Assembly (NCBI RefSeq): GCF_900116105.1
Contig: NZ_FPAC01000002.1
Location: 1-64,000 of the forward strand
From: Paenibacillus sp. 453mf
GTDB lineage: Bacteria; Bacillota; Bacilli; Paenibacillales; Paenibacillaceae
DNA: 64,000 bases
Direction of reading: 5' to 3'
Position numbers and translations under genes: made by a program. Of this stretch, positions 17,017 to 26,124 are shown piece after piece. Position 1 is the first letter of the stretch, and each line of letters begins with the position of its first letter. Below the pieces are notes generated by a model that saw only the letters and a program-made list of their open reading frames with translations, did no database searches and was not told the DNA's origin.

Positions 17017-19104
17017 TTGAAAGAATTACTGAAAAAAAGCTTTGAAAAAATGAAGCTGGGTAACAAAAACGAAGGAAAAAAGAGTAAGGAAGATAGCGGT
17101 AACGATAAGCAAAGAAATGAACAGCAAAAAGGTAAGATAAGCAGAGAAAAGAAAAGCTTGTTGTCTTTCAGAGTAAGGTTGATTGTGGCATTTCTATTCT
17201 TCTTGTTCCTGCCTAGTATAGCCATCTTCTGGGTCTCATACAACACGGCAGATTCAGAGATTCGGAAGTCGGATCATGAGACGATGGAGCAATCCCTCGC
17301 ACTTGTCAGTAAGCAAATCGACTCTTTGATTGACAGTCAGAAATCGAATATTAATTTGCTTGCAAGACAGACGAATGCGGCGCAAATTGCCAATCAAAGT
17401 CCACAGGCACAGCGGCTGCTTGATGATTTGAAGGATGCCAACCCTCAGGTTGAATCTCTTGTCATCGTATCGTCTGGTGGAGATCAGCAAATGAAAGCCC
17501 CAATGTATGGAATGAATGAGTCTGTAACAGACCAGCCATGGTATCAGGATGCGCAAAGCAGTGAAGAGGTTATCGTGACGAAGCCTTATAAATCGAGCTC
17601 GACAGGTAATGTAGTTGTAACGTTGGCCAGAGCTTTATCAGATGGTCAAGGGGTAGCAAGTATGCAGATCAGTCTGGCAGCGCTGACTTCTACGGTTAAT
17701 AATGTACATATTGGAGATACAGGTATCGTGTATCTGGTAGATGGTGATGGCAATTATCTTGTCCACTCCCGTTTTAATGCAGGAACCAGTGCGCTTGAGA
17801 CATTAACAAGTCGTGTAGTAGAGCAGGATAACGGGGACTTGAGTTATGCAATGGGGAACGCAGATAAATATGCGTTCTTTAGCACGCATGCGACTACGGG
17901 GTGGAAACTCGTCGCTGAAATGGATTATGCCGAAGTGGACGAAGCCTCTCGTCCGATCCTAAACGCGCTGATTGTGGTGCTTGGCATTTCTGCCCTCGTG
18001 GGAGTGGGGATTATGATTCTGATGATTCGCAGTTTGCACCGTCCGATTCAGGCGATGGTTAGAGCATCCCGCGATATTGGAAACGGAGATCTGACGATCG
18101 ATCTGTCCGTGAAGCGCAGAGACGAATACGGCATTCTTGCGGAAGGATTTAATAGGATGACCGGTTCTCTTCGATCCGTTCTCGGAGAAGTGAGTGAAAC
18201 TTCGCATCAGCTCGCAGCCTCCTCCCAGCAGCTGGCTGCCAGCTCGGAGCAGACAACAAGGGCGACAGAACAGCTGGCAACGATTATGCAGGAGACCGCA
18301 ACGGGAACGATTCATTCCAATCAGAGCCTCGGCGAAGCCAAGCAGCTCGTTGATGAGATGTCACGCGGCGTCAAAGCTATTACAAACCAAGCTGGAGAAG
18401 CAACTCTGGCAGCCAAACAGGTATCTGAAGAGTCCCAGGCGGGTATGAGCAGTATCGACCAAGCAAAGCATCAAATGGATCAGATCGGCGCATCGGCGGG
18501 TAACCTCAATGAGGTTATTCAAGGGCTTGGAGATAAATCAGTAGAGATACGAAAAATTGTCGAAGTGATTACGAATATCGCTAAACAGACCAATATTCTA
18601 TCCCTGAATGCTTCAATCGAAGCATCAAGAGCAGGTGAGCATGGGCGAGGATTTGCTGTCGTAGCGAACGAAGTGAAGGAGCTGGCAGCACAGTCGGCTT
18701 CCTCTGCAGCACAAATCGCTAAATTGACCCATGAAATGGAGCAGGGAACAGGTGCTGCGACAGAATCTATGGGCACAGCAACCAAAGAGATTACCAAGGG
18801 GATCGCTACAGTTCAGGAGGCAGGCGAGCGGTTCAGAGTGATTCTGCAGTCCATTCAAGAGGTTGCTGCTCAGATGGAGGAAGTATCCTCTGCATCGAAG
18901 CAGATGGATGCCTCCATGGTCCATGTCGGAGAGTCGTTTGAGGTCGCTGTAGCGATCTCGGATCAGATATCCGCTGGAGCGCAGGAAGGGTCTGCTGCTT
19001 CGGAGGAGCAGCTGGCAGCCATGCAGGAGGTAGCTTCTTCTGCAGCAACTTTATCTAATATTGCAGATGAGCTTCAGGAGATTATTCAGCGTTTCAAATT
19101 GTAG
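17017..19104 (+). CDS. Methyl-accepting chemotaxis protein
   Basis: About 695 residues. An unusual Lys/Glu-rich cytoplasmic N-terminal extension of about 45 residues precedes TM1 ([20 protein letters not shown]). A dCache-type extracellular sensor follows ([21 protein letters not shown]), then TM2 (about residues 320-340), HAMP, and a long coiled-coil signalling domain with the conserved tip [20 protein letters not shown]. It senses a small ligand outside the cell and signals to CheA. I choose TTG 17017, which has GAAAGGGGG 8 bp upstream; an in-frame ATG at 16981 has none. It follows the amino-acid transporter, so a shared ligand is possible. Confidence 0.92.
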   Translation: MKELLKKSFEKMKLGNKNEGKKSKEDSGNDKQRNEQQKGKISREKKSLLSFRVRLIVAFLFFLFLPSIAIFWVSYNTADSEIRKSDHETMEQSLALVSKQIDSLIDSQKSNINLLARQTNAAQIANQSPQAQRLLDDLKDANPQVESLVIVSSGGDQQMKAPMYGMNESVTDQPWYQDAQSSEEVIVTKPYKSSSTGNVVVTLARALSDGQGVASMQISLAALTSTVNNVHIGDTGIVYLVDGDGNYLVHSRFNAGTSALETLTSRVVEQDNGDLSYAMGNADKYAFFSTHATTGWKLVAEMDYAEVDEASRPILNALIVVLGISALVGVGIMILMIRSLHRPIQAMVRASRDIGNGDLTIDLSVKRRDEYGILAEGFNRMTGSLRSVLGEVSETSHQLAASSQQLAASSEQTTRATEQLATIMQETATGTIHSNQSLGEAKQLVDEMSRGVKAITNQAGEATLAAKQVSEESQAGMSSIDQAKHQMDQIGASAGNLNEVIQGLGDKSVEIRKIVEVITNIAKQTNILSLNASIEASRAGEHGRGFAVVANEVKELAAQSASSAAQIAKLTHEMEQGTGAATESMGTATKEITKGIATVQEAGERFRVILQSIQEVAAQMEEVSSASKQMDASMVHVGESFEVAVAISDQISAGAQEGSAASEEQLAAMQEVASSAATLSNIADELQEIIQRFKL

Positions 19105-19114
19105 AGAAATTTAC

Positions 19115-19166
19115 AGAGCGCCCTATCATTCCTTCGTGCTAAGGAATGATAGGGCGCTCTTTTTAT
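19115..19166 (+). terminator. Bidirectional terminator between chemoreceptor and murQ
   Basis: A perfect 20-bp stem, 19115-19134 with 19141-19160, surrounds a 6-nt loop and is followed by TTTTTA. It separates two convergent genes and probably serves both; the T-run shown is for the plus strand. Confidence 0.92.
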
Positions 19167-20086
19167 TATGAAGTTGGAGTACTGTCGATCGCCTTGCGGA
19201 CATAGCCTTTGGATGAAGCGAGCAGCTTCCTGGCTGCTATCGCGTCTGAACCGGTCATAATCATAACAATGGCTGTCTTGACATGGCCTTCTGATTCTAT
19301 ATAGGCATCATTGATCTGCTCTTCGGCTGCTCCGGTTGCCAGCTTAATGATTCGTTTGGCGCGATGGACCAGCTTCTCATTGGAAGGGTTAAGATCAATC
19401 ATCAAATTTCGGTATACTTTACCGGAGCGAATCATGGCTGTCGTCGTCAGCATATTCAAAATAAGCTTCTGTGCGGAGCCGGACTTCATTCGGGTAGAGC
19501 CCATGATGACCTCGGGCCCGGTTACAGCTTCAATCGTATAGTCTGCCAGCGGCTTCATGGCTGAATTGGGGTTGTTGCAGAGTCCAACGACAAGAGCGCC
19601 CAGAGCACGAGCTTCCTTCATGGCACCCAGCACATAAGGCGTTCTGCCGCTTGCGGCAATGCCGATAACAACATCGTACGGGCCGACCTGATGGGAGTGC
19701 ATATCTGAGCTGCCCCCTTGTTCACTGTCCTCTGCACCTTCCACAGCTGCTCGAACTGCCTCAAAGCCTCCGGCGATAAGCCCTTGAATGAGTGATGGAT
19801 CCGTACCGTAGGTTGGAGGGCATTCTGATGCATCAAGGATGCCGATCCTGCCGCTGGTACCAGCACCGACATAAAATAAGCGTCCGCCTCGTTCAAAACT
19901 ATCCACAATTCGATCGGCAATCCTTGCGATATCAGGTATGAGCGGTCTAATTACCTTGGCGATTTGCTGATCCTCATCGTTAATGAGCTTCATAATTTCA
20001 ATGGAATCCAGCTGATCAATATGGTCTGTTCTCGGATTGGGCTGTTCAGTAATCAACTGGCTAAGTTTATGACTTAGATGATTCAT
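19166..20086 (-). CDS. murQ: N-acetylmuramic acid 6-phosphate etherase
   Basis: 306 residues, the normal length. SIS-domain protein with the MurQ signatures LFYVGAGTSGRIGILDASEC, PPTYGTDP and VIMGSTRMKSGSAQKLILNM. MurQ cleaves the lactyl ether of MurNAc-6-phosphate in the cytoplasm to give GlcNAc-6-phosphate and D-lactate, the key step of MurNAc catabolism. AAGGAGG lies 11 bp before the ATG. It lies 177 bp after the kinase gene on the same strand and opposite the murR-led operon; a palindrome in that gap (20134-20151) suggests its own controlled promoter. Confidence 0.95.
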   Translation of the reverse strand: MNHLSHKLSQLITEQPNPRTDHIDQLDSIEIMKLINDEDQQIAKVIRPLIPDIARIADRIVDSFERGGRLFYVGAGTSGRIGILDASECPPTYGTDPSLIQGLIAGGFEAVRAAVEGAEDSEQGGSSDMHSHQVGPYDVVIGIAASGRTPYVLGAMKEARALGALVVGLCNNPNSAMKPLADYTIEAVTGPEVIMGSTRMKSGSAQKLILNMLTTTAMIRSGKVYRNLMIDLNPSNEKLVHRAKRIIKLATGAAEEQINDAYIESEGHVKTAIVMIMTGSDAIAARKLLASSKGYVRKAIDSTPTS

Positions 20087-20133
20087 AAAAGGTACGGCCT
20101 CCTTCGCTCCTGGCCCGAACTCTTGAATAGACT

Positions 20134-20151
20134 ATGAATTATGCTATTCAT
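20134..20151. promoter_or_regulatory. Candidate operator upstream of murQ
   Basis: ATGAATTATGCTATTCAT is an inverted repeat with 6-bp arms and a 6-bp centre, 48 bp before the murQ start. It resembles the palindrome at 21311-21325 before murR and may be a second site for the same RpiR/MurR regulator. Inference from position and similarity. Confidence 0.4.
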
Positions 20152-20263
20152 CTATATGGCCGGGCCTCTTGATTACAAGCTTCTCTATATTAGTGAATCT
20201 TCTTTTGTAAGTAACGGCAGGACAGAGATGAAGCGGTAGATGTAAAGGAAAAGAGAGATTACT

Positions 20264-21226
20264 TCATAAGAGTCCATGGGTCCCTTGAGCGGGGGAGAAC
20301 CGCTGTCGTGCAATCAGGGCTGCGCCATAGGCTGGCGGCCTGTGTTCTGAACCTGTGACCATATTAAGGTGGGGGAAGATAGTACTTACGCATTCCTCAT
20401 AGTGTGCTCTATATATAGAGGAATGAAGGAAGATAGAGCCAGTCATAGCGACCATTTCCTGCTGAAGATCAGGGTGAGAACGTAGAAGAGCAATGGTTGT
20501 GTCTGCCAGACTTGCGGCCTGAGATCTAAGTATGCTGCATGCAAGCAGATCTCCTTCCTCGGCGGCACGAATGCACAGCTTAGCATAAGAAGCAATGATC
20601 TTCTTACTAAAGGGCTGTTGATAAATGAAGGTACGAAGCTCTGTTATCTCGTTTAACCGACAGGCTTCTTGAACGAGGGAAGTCAGTAAGGTAGGTGGGG
20701 CGATGTTGTCATAACTTCTCATGATCCCTTGAAGAGTCTGCAGGCCAATCTGATAACCGCTGCCCTCATCCCCAAGGAGATGCCCCCAGCCTCCGGCACG
20801 GTGAATGCCTCCCTCTCTTGTAAATCCATACACAATGGAGCCTGTTCCGGCGATCACAAGTACGCCTGTGTGCACCCCAGTTGCTGCCATGAGAGATATT
20901 TCTCCCTCTGTACAAACCGCAATAGGAAAGGAGAGGGATCTGCGTTTCAAACATCGTGTAACCTGATTTATAAGCGTGTTCTTCTCTTCATCCGAGTAAA
21001 AACCTGACATACCAAGACAAATACCATTACACAATAGAGAGCGTTCGTTAATAAATATGAGTGTGGTTTCCAGTAACCTGTCGAGCTCATTGGCTGCTTC
21101 AAGAGGTGGAATTGTATAGGGGTTGGTTGCCCCGCCATAGAATTGAGCGAGAATAGACTCGTCATCAAGCACGGCTGTTACTTCTGTTTTGGAACCGCCA
21201 CCATCCACGCCTATAAAGACATTCAA
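20264..21226 (-). CDS. BadF/BcrA-type sugar kinase (MurNAc/GlcNAc kinase, MurK-like)
   Basis: About 320 residues. The N-terminal phosphate-binding loop GVDGGGSKTE lies at residues 6-15. The adenosine-site motif GDEGSGYQIG and VIAGTGSIVYGF mark the BadF/BadG family that includes eukaryotic-type GlcNAc kinase and clostridial MurK. Expected reaction: ATP-dependent 6-phosphorylation of MurNAc and/or GlcNAc. Beside murQ, and in the absence of a MurP phosphotransferase, it would supply MurNAc-6-phosphate. I prefer the TTG at 21226, placed 7 bp after AGAAGGGG; the in-frame ATG at 21244 overlaps that site. Divergent from murR. Confidence 0.85.
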   Translation of the reverse strand: MNVFIGVDGGGSKTEVTAVLDDESILAQFYGGATNPYTIPPLEAANELDRLLETTLIFINERSLLCNGICLGMSGFYSDEEKNTLINQVTRCLKRRSLSFPIAVCTEGEISLMAATGVHTGVLVIAGTGSIVYGFTREGGIHRAGGWGHLLGDEGSGYQIGLQTLQGIMRSYDNIAPPTLLTSLVQEACRLNEITELRTFIYQQPFSKKIIASYAKLCIRAAEEGDLLACSILRSQAASLADTTIALLRSHPDLQQEMVAMTGSIFLHSSIYRAHYEECVSTIFPHLNMVTGSEHRPPAYGAALIARQRFSPAQGTHGLL

Positions 21227-21310
21227 CGCTTCACCCCTTCTCATTTTTTATTTAGTATAGGTCATAATTTCCAGGATGTAAAATAAAATTTTAAGTATAT
21301 AAATAATTAT

Positions 21311-21325
21311 TGAAATTATATTTCA
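21311..21325. promoter_or_regulatory. Candidate MurR operator
   Basis: TGAAATTATATTTCA is a perfect 6-3-6 palindrome in the 212-bp AT-rich region between the divergent kinase and murR genes. It is a plausible site for the RpiR-family regulator encoded next door. Not confirmed. Confidence 0.5.
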
Positions 21326-21438
21326 TACCTCATATAATAATATCAATCCAAACATATTTGGAAGGATAGAGAACTGAATATGTTAGCTTATCTAACCTAT
21401 ATGTACATATTTTGTTGAATGGAGGTGGAGCTGCACAC

Positions 21439-22275
21439 ATGAATGGTGGCTTGGTTCGTCTCAAGGAATTCTATGAAACGCTGAATCCTTCGGAACGTAA
21501 AATTGCGGCCTACATTCTGCAGCAGCCTGGCGAGATTATCGAGCTCTCCGTTGCCGAGCTGGCAGCAAAGAGTGGTGCAAGTCAGGCAGCGATTATCCGT
21601 CTATGCAAAACGATCGGCTTCAAAGGCTATCAGGATCTTAAGATTAAAGTGGCAGGTGACTTGCAGGAGTCGGATGAGCAGGCAGGCTATCAGGAGATCA
21701 GACCGAATGACAGTGTATCTGCGATGATTCGAAGCGTATCGAACAACAATATTCAGTCCATCCGAGATACGCTGAAGATTATGGACGAGGCGATGGTTGA
21801 GCGAGCCGTTTCTTTAATGGATCAGGCAAGGCGTATCTATTTCTTTGGCGTTGGAGCTTCAAACCTAATAGCGATGGATGCACAACAGAAGTTTTTAAGA
21901 ATTAACAAGATGAGCTTCTCCTTTGCTGATCCGCATCAGCAGCTGACCTCAGCGGTCACGATGACAGAAGAAGATGTGGCCGTCTGCATTTCCTATTCGG
22001 GTGAAACGGAAGAAGTGCTTCGTGTAGCTGAACTGGTCCGGGAGCGGGGGGCAGGAGTGATCAGCATGACCAAATACGGACATTCCAAGCTAAGCAAGCT
22101 TGCGACCGTACCTCTATACACATCATCCACAGAGAGTGAAATTCGAAGCGGTGCTATGGGTTCCCGAATGACTCAGCTCAATCTGATTGATATTTTGTAT
22201 CTCTGTGTAGCCAGCAAGAATTACGAGCAGTCGGTGAAATATCTGGAGGAGAGCAGGCGGGCCCTAAGAAGGTAG
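21439..22275 (+). CDS. RpiR/MurR-family transcriptional regulator
   Basis: About 278 residues: an N-terminal HTH_6 domain (SVAELAAKSGASQAAIIRLC, about residues 35-55) and a C-terminal SIS sugar-phosphate domain (RRIYFFGVGASNLIAMDAQQ, VCISYSGETEEVLRVAEL). In MurNAc systems such regulators respond to MurNAc-6-phosphate. It is divergent from the kinase and murQ and leads the transporter operon, so it very probably controls both. ATG 21439 has GGAGGTGG about 10 bp upstream; a TTG at 21412 is also in frame. Confidence 0.88.
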   Translation: MNGGLVRLKEFYETLNPSERKIAAYILQQPGEIIELSVAELAAKSGASQAAIIRLCKTIGFKGYQDLKIKVAGDLQESDEQAGYQEIRPNDSVSAMIRSVSNNNIQSIRDTLKIMDEAMVERAVSLMDQARRIYFFGVGASNLIAMDAQQKFLRINKMSFSFADPHQQLTSAVTMTEEDVAVCISYSGETEEVLRVAELVRERGAGVISMTKYGHSKLSKLATVPLYTSSTESEIRSGAMGSRMTQLNLIDILYLCVASKNYEQSVKYLEESRRALRR

Positions 22276-22327
22276 TCTAATCTACGGTGTTCCTTTAAGT
22301 GGAACGAATGAGGGGAGATAGGTGCTA

Positions 22328-23671
22328 ATGCGTAAAACATGGATTATGCTGACCTCTATTCTTATGTTTGCGGCGACTGCCTGCAGCGGGGGAGGAGGCA
22401 GCGAACAAAGCGCGGATGCCAAGGATACGGTGACGGTCTGGACGTATCCTGTTCATAACAAGTATGAAGAGGACCTCAAGGAACTCCTCGCCGATTTTAA
22501 TAAGGAACACCCGAATATCACCGTCAAGACCGAGATGCTCACCTGGGCTGAGGGCCCGAAGAAATTTGATGTCGCCTTGAATGCGGGTAATCCGCCGGAT
22601 CTGTATTTTCACAGTGTAGATGGAAGCTATGTCGATTCTGGTCTTGCTATTCAGCTGGATGATTATCTGACACCCGAGATCAAGGAGGATTATTACCTGG
22701 GAACGCTGGAACTCGGGCAGATTCAAGGAAAACAATACGGGCTTCCGATCTACCAGTACCAATGGGGTTGGGGAGGCAACAAACGTATTTTTGAGGAAGC
22801 TGGAGTTGATTGGCAGAAGATTCAGCAGGAGGGCTGGACTTGGGATGAGTTCCTTGAAATTGCGCCAGATCTAATGGGAACTGCTCCAGACGGATCTCCG
22901 CAATATGCCTTTGTAACTGAAGGACAGACCATGGAAATTATGGAGCTGCTATCTCGCAACAACAATATGCCGGATGTACTGAATGCGGAAGGAGAGTTCC
23001 AGTGGAATGATGATCGGATTCTAGAAACGCTGAAGTTCCTGGAGACCCTTCGCACAGAAGGCTATATGCCAAAAGAAACGGCAGCCATTGCTCCTGCGAA
23101 ACGTGTAGAAATGTTCTATGCCGAGCAGGCGGCCATTATCTCCAAGGCCATCCCTTATTACGATGTGCTCATCAAGCAGCGGAACGCGGATATTGATGCA
23201 GGTACGGTTCAAGGAGCCAAGGTTGAATTCGTATTGCTGCCGGTTCCCCATCATAAGGATGCTCCGCAGAAATCAACAATGGGCGGCGAGGGCTATGTAG
23301 CCTTTAGACAGAAGAATGATAAGGGTGAGCAGCATGCCAAGAACACCTTCCTTGTCATGGAAGCACTAAGCGGTGCCAAAGCCGGAAATTCAGCCAATGA
23401 GCTCGTGCTGCCGTTTGTTAGAAAATCACAGGCTGAATATTTTGAAGGCAAGGGTCTGGGTACTCCAGAAACGCTGGAGGCAGCCAGCATCATGGCAGAG
23501 CATATGGAGCAGCCAGTCGTTCTCTCCCTTGATTCAGCGCTTGCAGCGAAGCAGAAGCAGTTCAAGGAACAGGTGATGAAGCCGAACATTCAGGCACTAT
23601 TTACAGGCGAGAAGACAGCCGAAGAGATTGCGGCCGAGTTCAAGGCTAAGGGAGAAGAGATGTTCAAGTAA
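22328..23671 (+). CDS. Sugar ABC transporter substrate-binding lipoprotein, copy 1
   Basis: About 447 residues, SBP_bac_1 (family 1) protein. Lipobox with Cys at residue 19 (AATAC), then VTVWTYPVHNKYEEDLKELL and LYFHSVDGSYVDSG. It captures a saccharide at the outer membrane face of the ABC importer encoded downstream. By eye about three quarters of the mature sequence is identical to the next gene, so the two are tandem paralogues. Its position directly after murR suggests a cell-wall sugar (MurNAc or a muro-disaccharide) as ligand; that is inference. ATG has GAGGGGAGA upstream. Confidence 0.9.
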   Translation: MRKTWIMLTSILMFAATACSGGGGSEQSADAKDTVTVWTYPVHNKYEEDLKELLADFNKEHPNITVKTEMLTWAEGPKKFDVALNAGNPPDLYFHSVDGSYVDSGLAIQLDDYLTPEIKEDYYLGTLELGQIQGKQYGLPIYQYQWGWGGNKRIFEEAGVDWQKIQQEGWTWDEFLEIAPDLMGTAPDGSPQYAFVTEGQTMEIMELLSRNNNMPDVLNAEGEFQWNDDRILETLKFLETLRTEGYMPKETAAIAPAKRVEMFYAEQAAIISKAIPYYDVLIKQRNADIDAGTVQGAKVEFVLLPVPHHKDAPQKSTMGGEGYVAFRQKNDKGEQHAKNTFLVMEALSGAKAGNSANELVLPFVRKSQAEYFEGKGLGTPETLEAASIMAEHMEQPVVLSLDSALAAKQKQFKEQVMKPNIQALFTGEKTAEEIAAEFKAKGEEMFK

Positions 23672-23703
23672 AATCTAGACTAAGAAAAGGGGGAAAGGTG
23701 TAT

Positions 23704-25056
23704 ATGAAAAAACCGGTTGCGCTTATGATCGCTATGATGATGCTCATCGTGACAGCCTGCGGCGGCGCTTCTGACAGTGAAGCGGAGACCGTAGATGCGG
23801 ATGCCAAAGACACGGTAACCGTGTGGACTTACCCTGTTCATGGCACGTACGAAGATGAGTTGAAGGAACTTATCGCTGATTTTAATCAGGAGCATCCCCA
23901 TATTACGGTCGAGTACGAAATGCTTACATGGGCAGAGGGTCCTAAGAAATTTGACGTTGCTCTGAATGCGGGCAATCCGCCAGATCTGTATTTTCACAGT
24001 GTTGATGGCGCTTATGTGAAGACGGGGCTTGCACTTGAATTGGACTCCTATCTGACCGAGGAGATCAAGAATGACTATGTGCCCGGCACACTAGAGCTTG
24101 GGCAAATTCAAGGCAAACAGTATGGCTTGCCGATATATCAATTCCAGTGGGCATGGGGCGGCAATAAGCGCATTCTGGAGGAAGCGGGAATTGACTGGAA
24201 ACAGATCCAGCAGGAAGGCTGGACCTGGAGTGAATTCAACGAGGCGGCTGCCAAGCTTACAGGCACGGCTCCTGACGGCACCACGCAATATGCGCTCGTC
24301 ACAGACGGAACCTCGCTGGATTTTATCGAATTGCTGACCCGCAACAATGGAATGCCGGATGTACTTAACGCCAGTGGCGAATTTCAGTGGAATGACAATC
24401 GTATATTAGACACACTTACCTTCATACACAACCTCATTGATCAAGGCTATATGCCAAAAGAAACCGCAGCCATTGCTCCCGCAAAACGGACGGATATGTT
24501 CTATGCCGGGCAAGCGGCCATCATCTCCAAAGCACTTCCCTATTATGATGTCATGATTCAAAATCGTAACAAAGATATTGATGCCGGCACCGTCCAAGGC
24601 GAAAAAATCGAATTTGTATTGCTTCCCGTACCGCATAATGACGGGGCTGAGCCCAAGTCTACCATGGGCGGTGAAGGTTACGTTGCCTTCAAGCAAAAGA
24701 ATGACAAGGGCGAGCAGCATGCCAAGAACACGTTCCTTGTGATGGAGGCGCTGAGCGGCGCCAAAGCAGGGAACTCGGCCAACGAGCTCGTACTTCCTTT
24801 CGTTCGGCAATCACAAGCCGAATATTTCGAAGGCAAGGGCCTGGGCACACCGGACACCATAGAAGCTGCGAATATCATGGCAGAGCATATCGAGATTCCG
24901 GTAACCCTCTCACTCGACATTGACAAATCAGCACAGCAGAAGCAGTTCAAGGAACAAGTCGTGAAGCCTAACATTCAAGCCCTGTTCTCCGGGGAGAAGA
25001 CACCTGAGCAAATCGCGGAGGACTTCAAGGCAAAGGCAGAGCAAATACTCAAATAA
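23704..25056 (+). CDS. Sugar ABC transporter substrate-binding lipoprotein, copy 2
   Basis: About 450 residues, tandem paralogue of the preceding gene with Cys at residue 19 (LIVTAC). The shared blocks include LTWAEGPKKFDVALNAGNPP and QGYMPKETAAIAPAKR (GYMPKETAAIAPAKR in copy 1). Differences are scattered, and the DNA has diverged at many third positions, so the duplication is not recent. One permease pair serves both proteins, which suggests two ligands or two affinities for one importer. GGGGGAAAGG precedes ATG 23704. Confidence 0.9.
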   Translation: MKKPVALMIAMMMLIVTACGGASDSEAETVDADAKDTVTVWTYPVHGTYEDELKELIADFNQEHPHITVEYEMLTWAEGPKKFDVALNAGNPPDLYFHSVDGAYVKTGLALELDSYLTEEIKNDYVPGTLELGQIQGKQYGLPIYQFQWAWGGNKRILEEAGIDWKQIQQEGWTWSEFNEAAAKLTGTAPDGTTQYALVTDGTSLDFIELLTRNNGMPDVLNASGEFQWNDNRILDTLTFIHNLIDQGYMPKETAAIAPAKRTDMFYAGQAAIISKALPYYDVMIQNRNKDIDAGTVQGEKIEFVLLPVPHNDGAEPKSTMGGEGYVAFKQKNDKGEQHAKNTFLVMEALSGAKAGNSANELVLPFVRQSQAEYFEGKGLGTPDTIEAANIMAEHIEIPVTLSLDIDKSAQQKQFKEQVVKPNIQALFSGEKTPEQIAEDFKAKAEQILK

Positions 25057-25080
25057 ATAGCGTGATTAGCAGAGGAGGCT

Positions 25081-25105
25081 GTCCTGAGGACGAAGTCCTT
25101 GGGAC
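25081..25105 (+). other. Intercistronic hairpin after the second binding-protein gene
   Basis: GTCC..AGGAC GAA GTCCT..GGGAC forms a nested stem-loop without a T-run. It may stabilise the upstream binding-protein mRNA, as often seen after binding-protein genes. Confidence 0.45.
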
Positions 25106-25177
25106 CCTTTCTGATTAGAAGGAATGCCTATGGATGGATTCAATTTCGATAATAAAAACTCGAGGGGGTGAGGATTG

Positions 25178-26098
25178 ATGCAGACATCACTTGCGCCAAA
25201 AAGGACACCTTCCCGGCAAAGCCCAATGCGAGCGATTAAGGAATATGGCTGGGCCTATCTCTTCATATTAGCTCCGGTTCTGCTGTTTCTCGTATTTACG
25301 CTTTATCCGGTGGGTCATGCTTTTTTTATGAGCTTCCAGGAGTACGGCATTATGAATTCCACCTGGGTAGGGTTGGATAACTATAGTCGGTTATTCCAGG
25401 ACGCTACATTCTGGAAGTCGATGCGAAACACCGCTTTTTTCACACTGGGAACAGTGCCTGTCAACATTATTATTACCTTCGTCTTGTCTGTGCTGATCTT
25501 TCAAATGAAGAGTAAGTGGCAGACCTTCTTCAAAGCAACGCTATACCTGCCGGCAGTCGCATCTGGCGTTACGATCTCCGTGGTATGGCTGGCTATATTC
25601 GATCCGACCGAAGTCGGACTTCTCAACAGGTTCCTTAGCTGGTTTGGGCTTGATCCTGTGATATGGCTGGGACAATCCAGCACAGCGCTCTTCTCGCTCA
25701 TCCTGATGAGCTGGCTCGGCTCCCATGGCGCGGGGATTATCCTCTACATGGCCGCTCTGGGCGGCATTCCGAAGTCGCTCTATGAGGCGGCGGATATTGA
25801 TCATGCCAGTGCATGGACCAAGTTTACGAAGATTACTTGGCCCCTGCTTAAGCCAACGACGCTCTACCTGCTCGTTACAGGCGTAATCGGGTCGTTCCAG
25901 GTATTCATTTCGGTTTATTTGATGACCCAAGGGGGTCCGAACTTCGCGACAACTACGATAGCTTATTTGATCTATCAGACCGCCTTCGTATTCTATGAGT
26001 TTGGTTTGGCTTCGGCGCAGTCGTTTGTACTGGCTCTCATCATCGTGGTCATCTCCGTAATCCAGTTTAAATACTTCTCCAGCGATGTTGAATATTAA
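25178..26098 (+). CDS. Sugar ABC transporter permease 1 (MalF type)
   Basis: About 306 residues with about six membrane helices. N-terminal helix YLFILAPVLLFLVFTLYPVG, SFQEYGIMN, and the ATPase-contact EAA loop YEAADIDHASAWTKFTKITWPL near residue 205. Forms a heterodimer with permease 2. ATG 25178 is preceded by AGGGGGTGAGG. Confidence 0.92.
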   Translation: MQTSLAPKRTPSRQSPMRAIKEYGWAYLFILAPVLLFLVFTLYPVGHAFFMSFQEYGIMNSTWVGLDNYSRLFQDATFWKSMRNTAFFTLGTVPVNIIITFVLSVLIFQMKSKWQTFFKATLYLPAVASGVTISVVWLAIFDPTEVGLLNRFLSWFGLDPVIWLGQSSTALFSLILMSWLGSHGAGIILYMAALGGIPKSLYEAADIDHASAWTKFTKITWPLLKPTTLYLLVTGVIGSFQVFISVYLMTQGGPNFATTTIAYLIYQTAFVFYEFGLASAQSFVLALIIVVISVIQFKYFSSDVEY

Positions 26099-26124
26099 AG
26101 GCGGCTATAGAGGGGGTGTGATGT

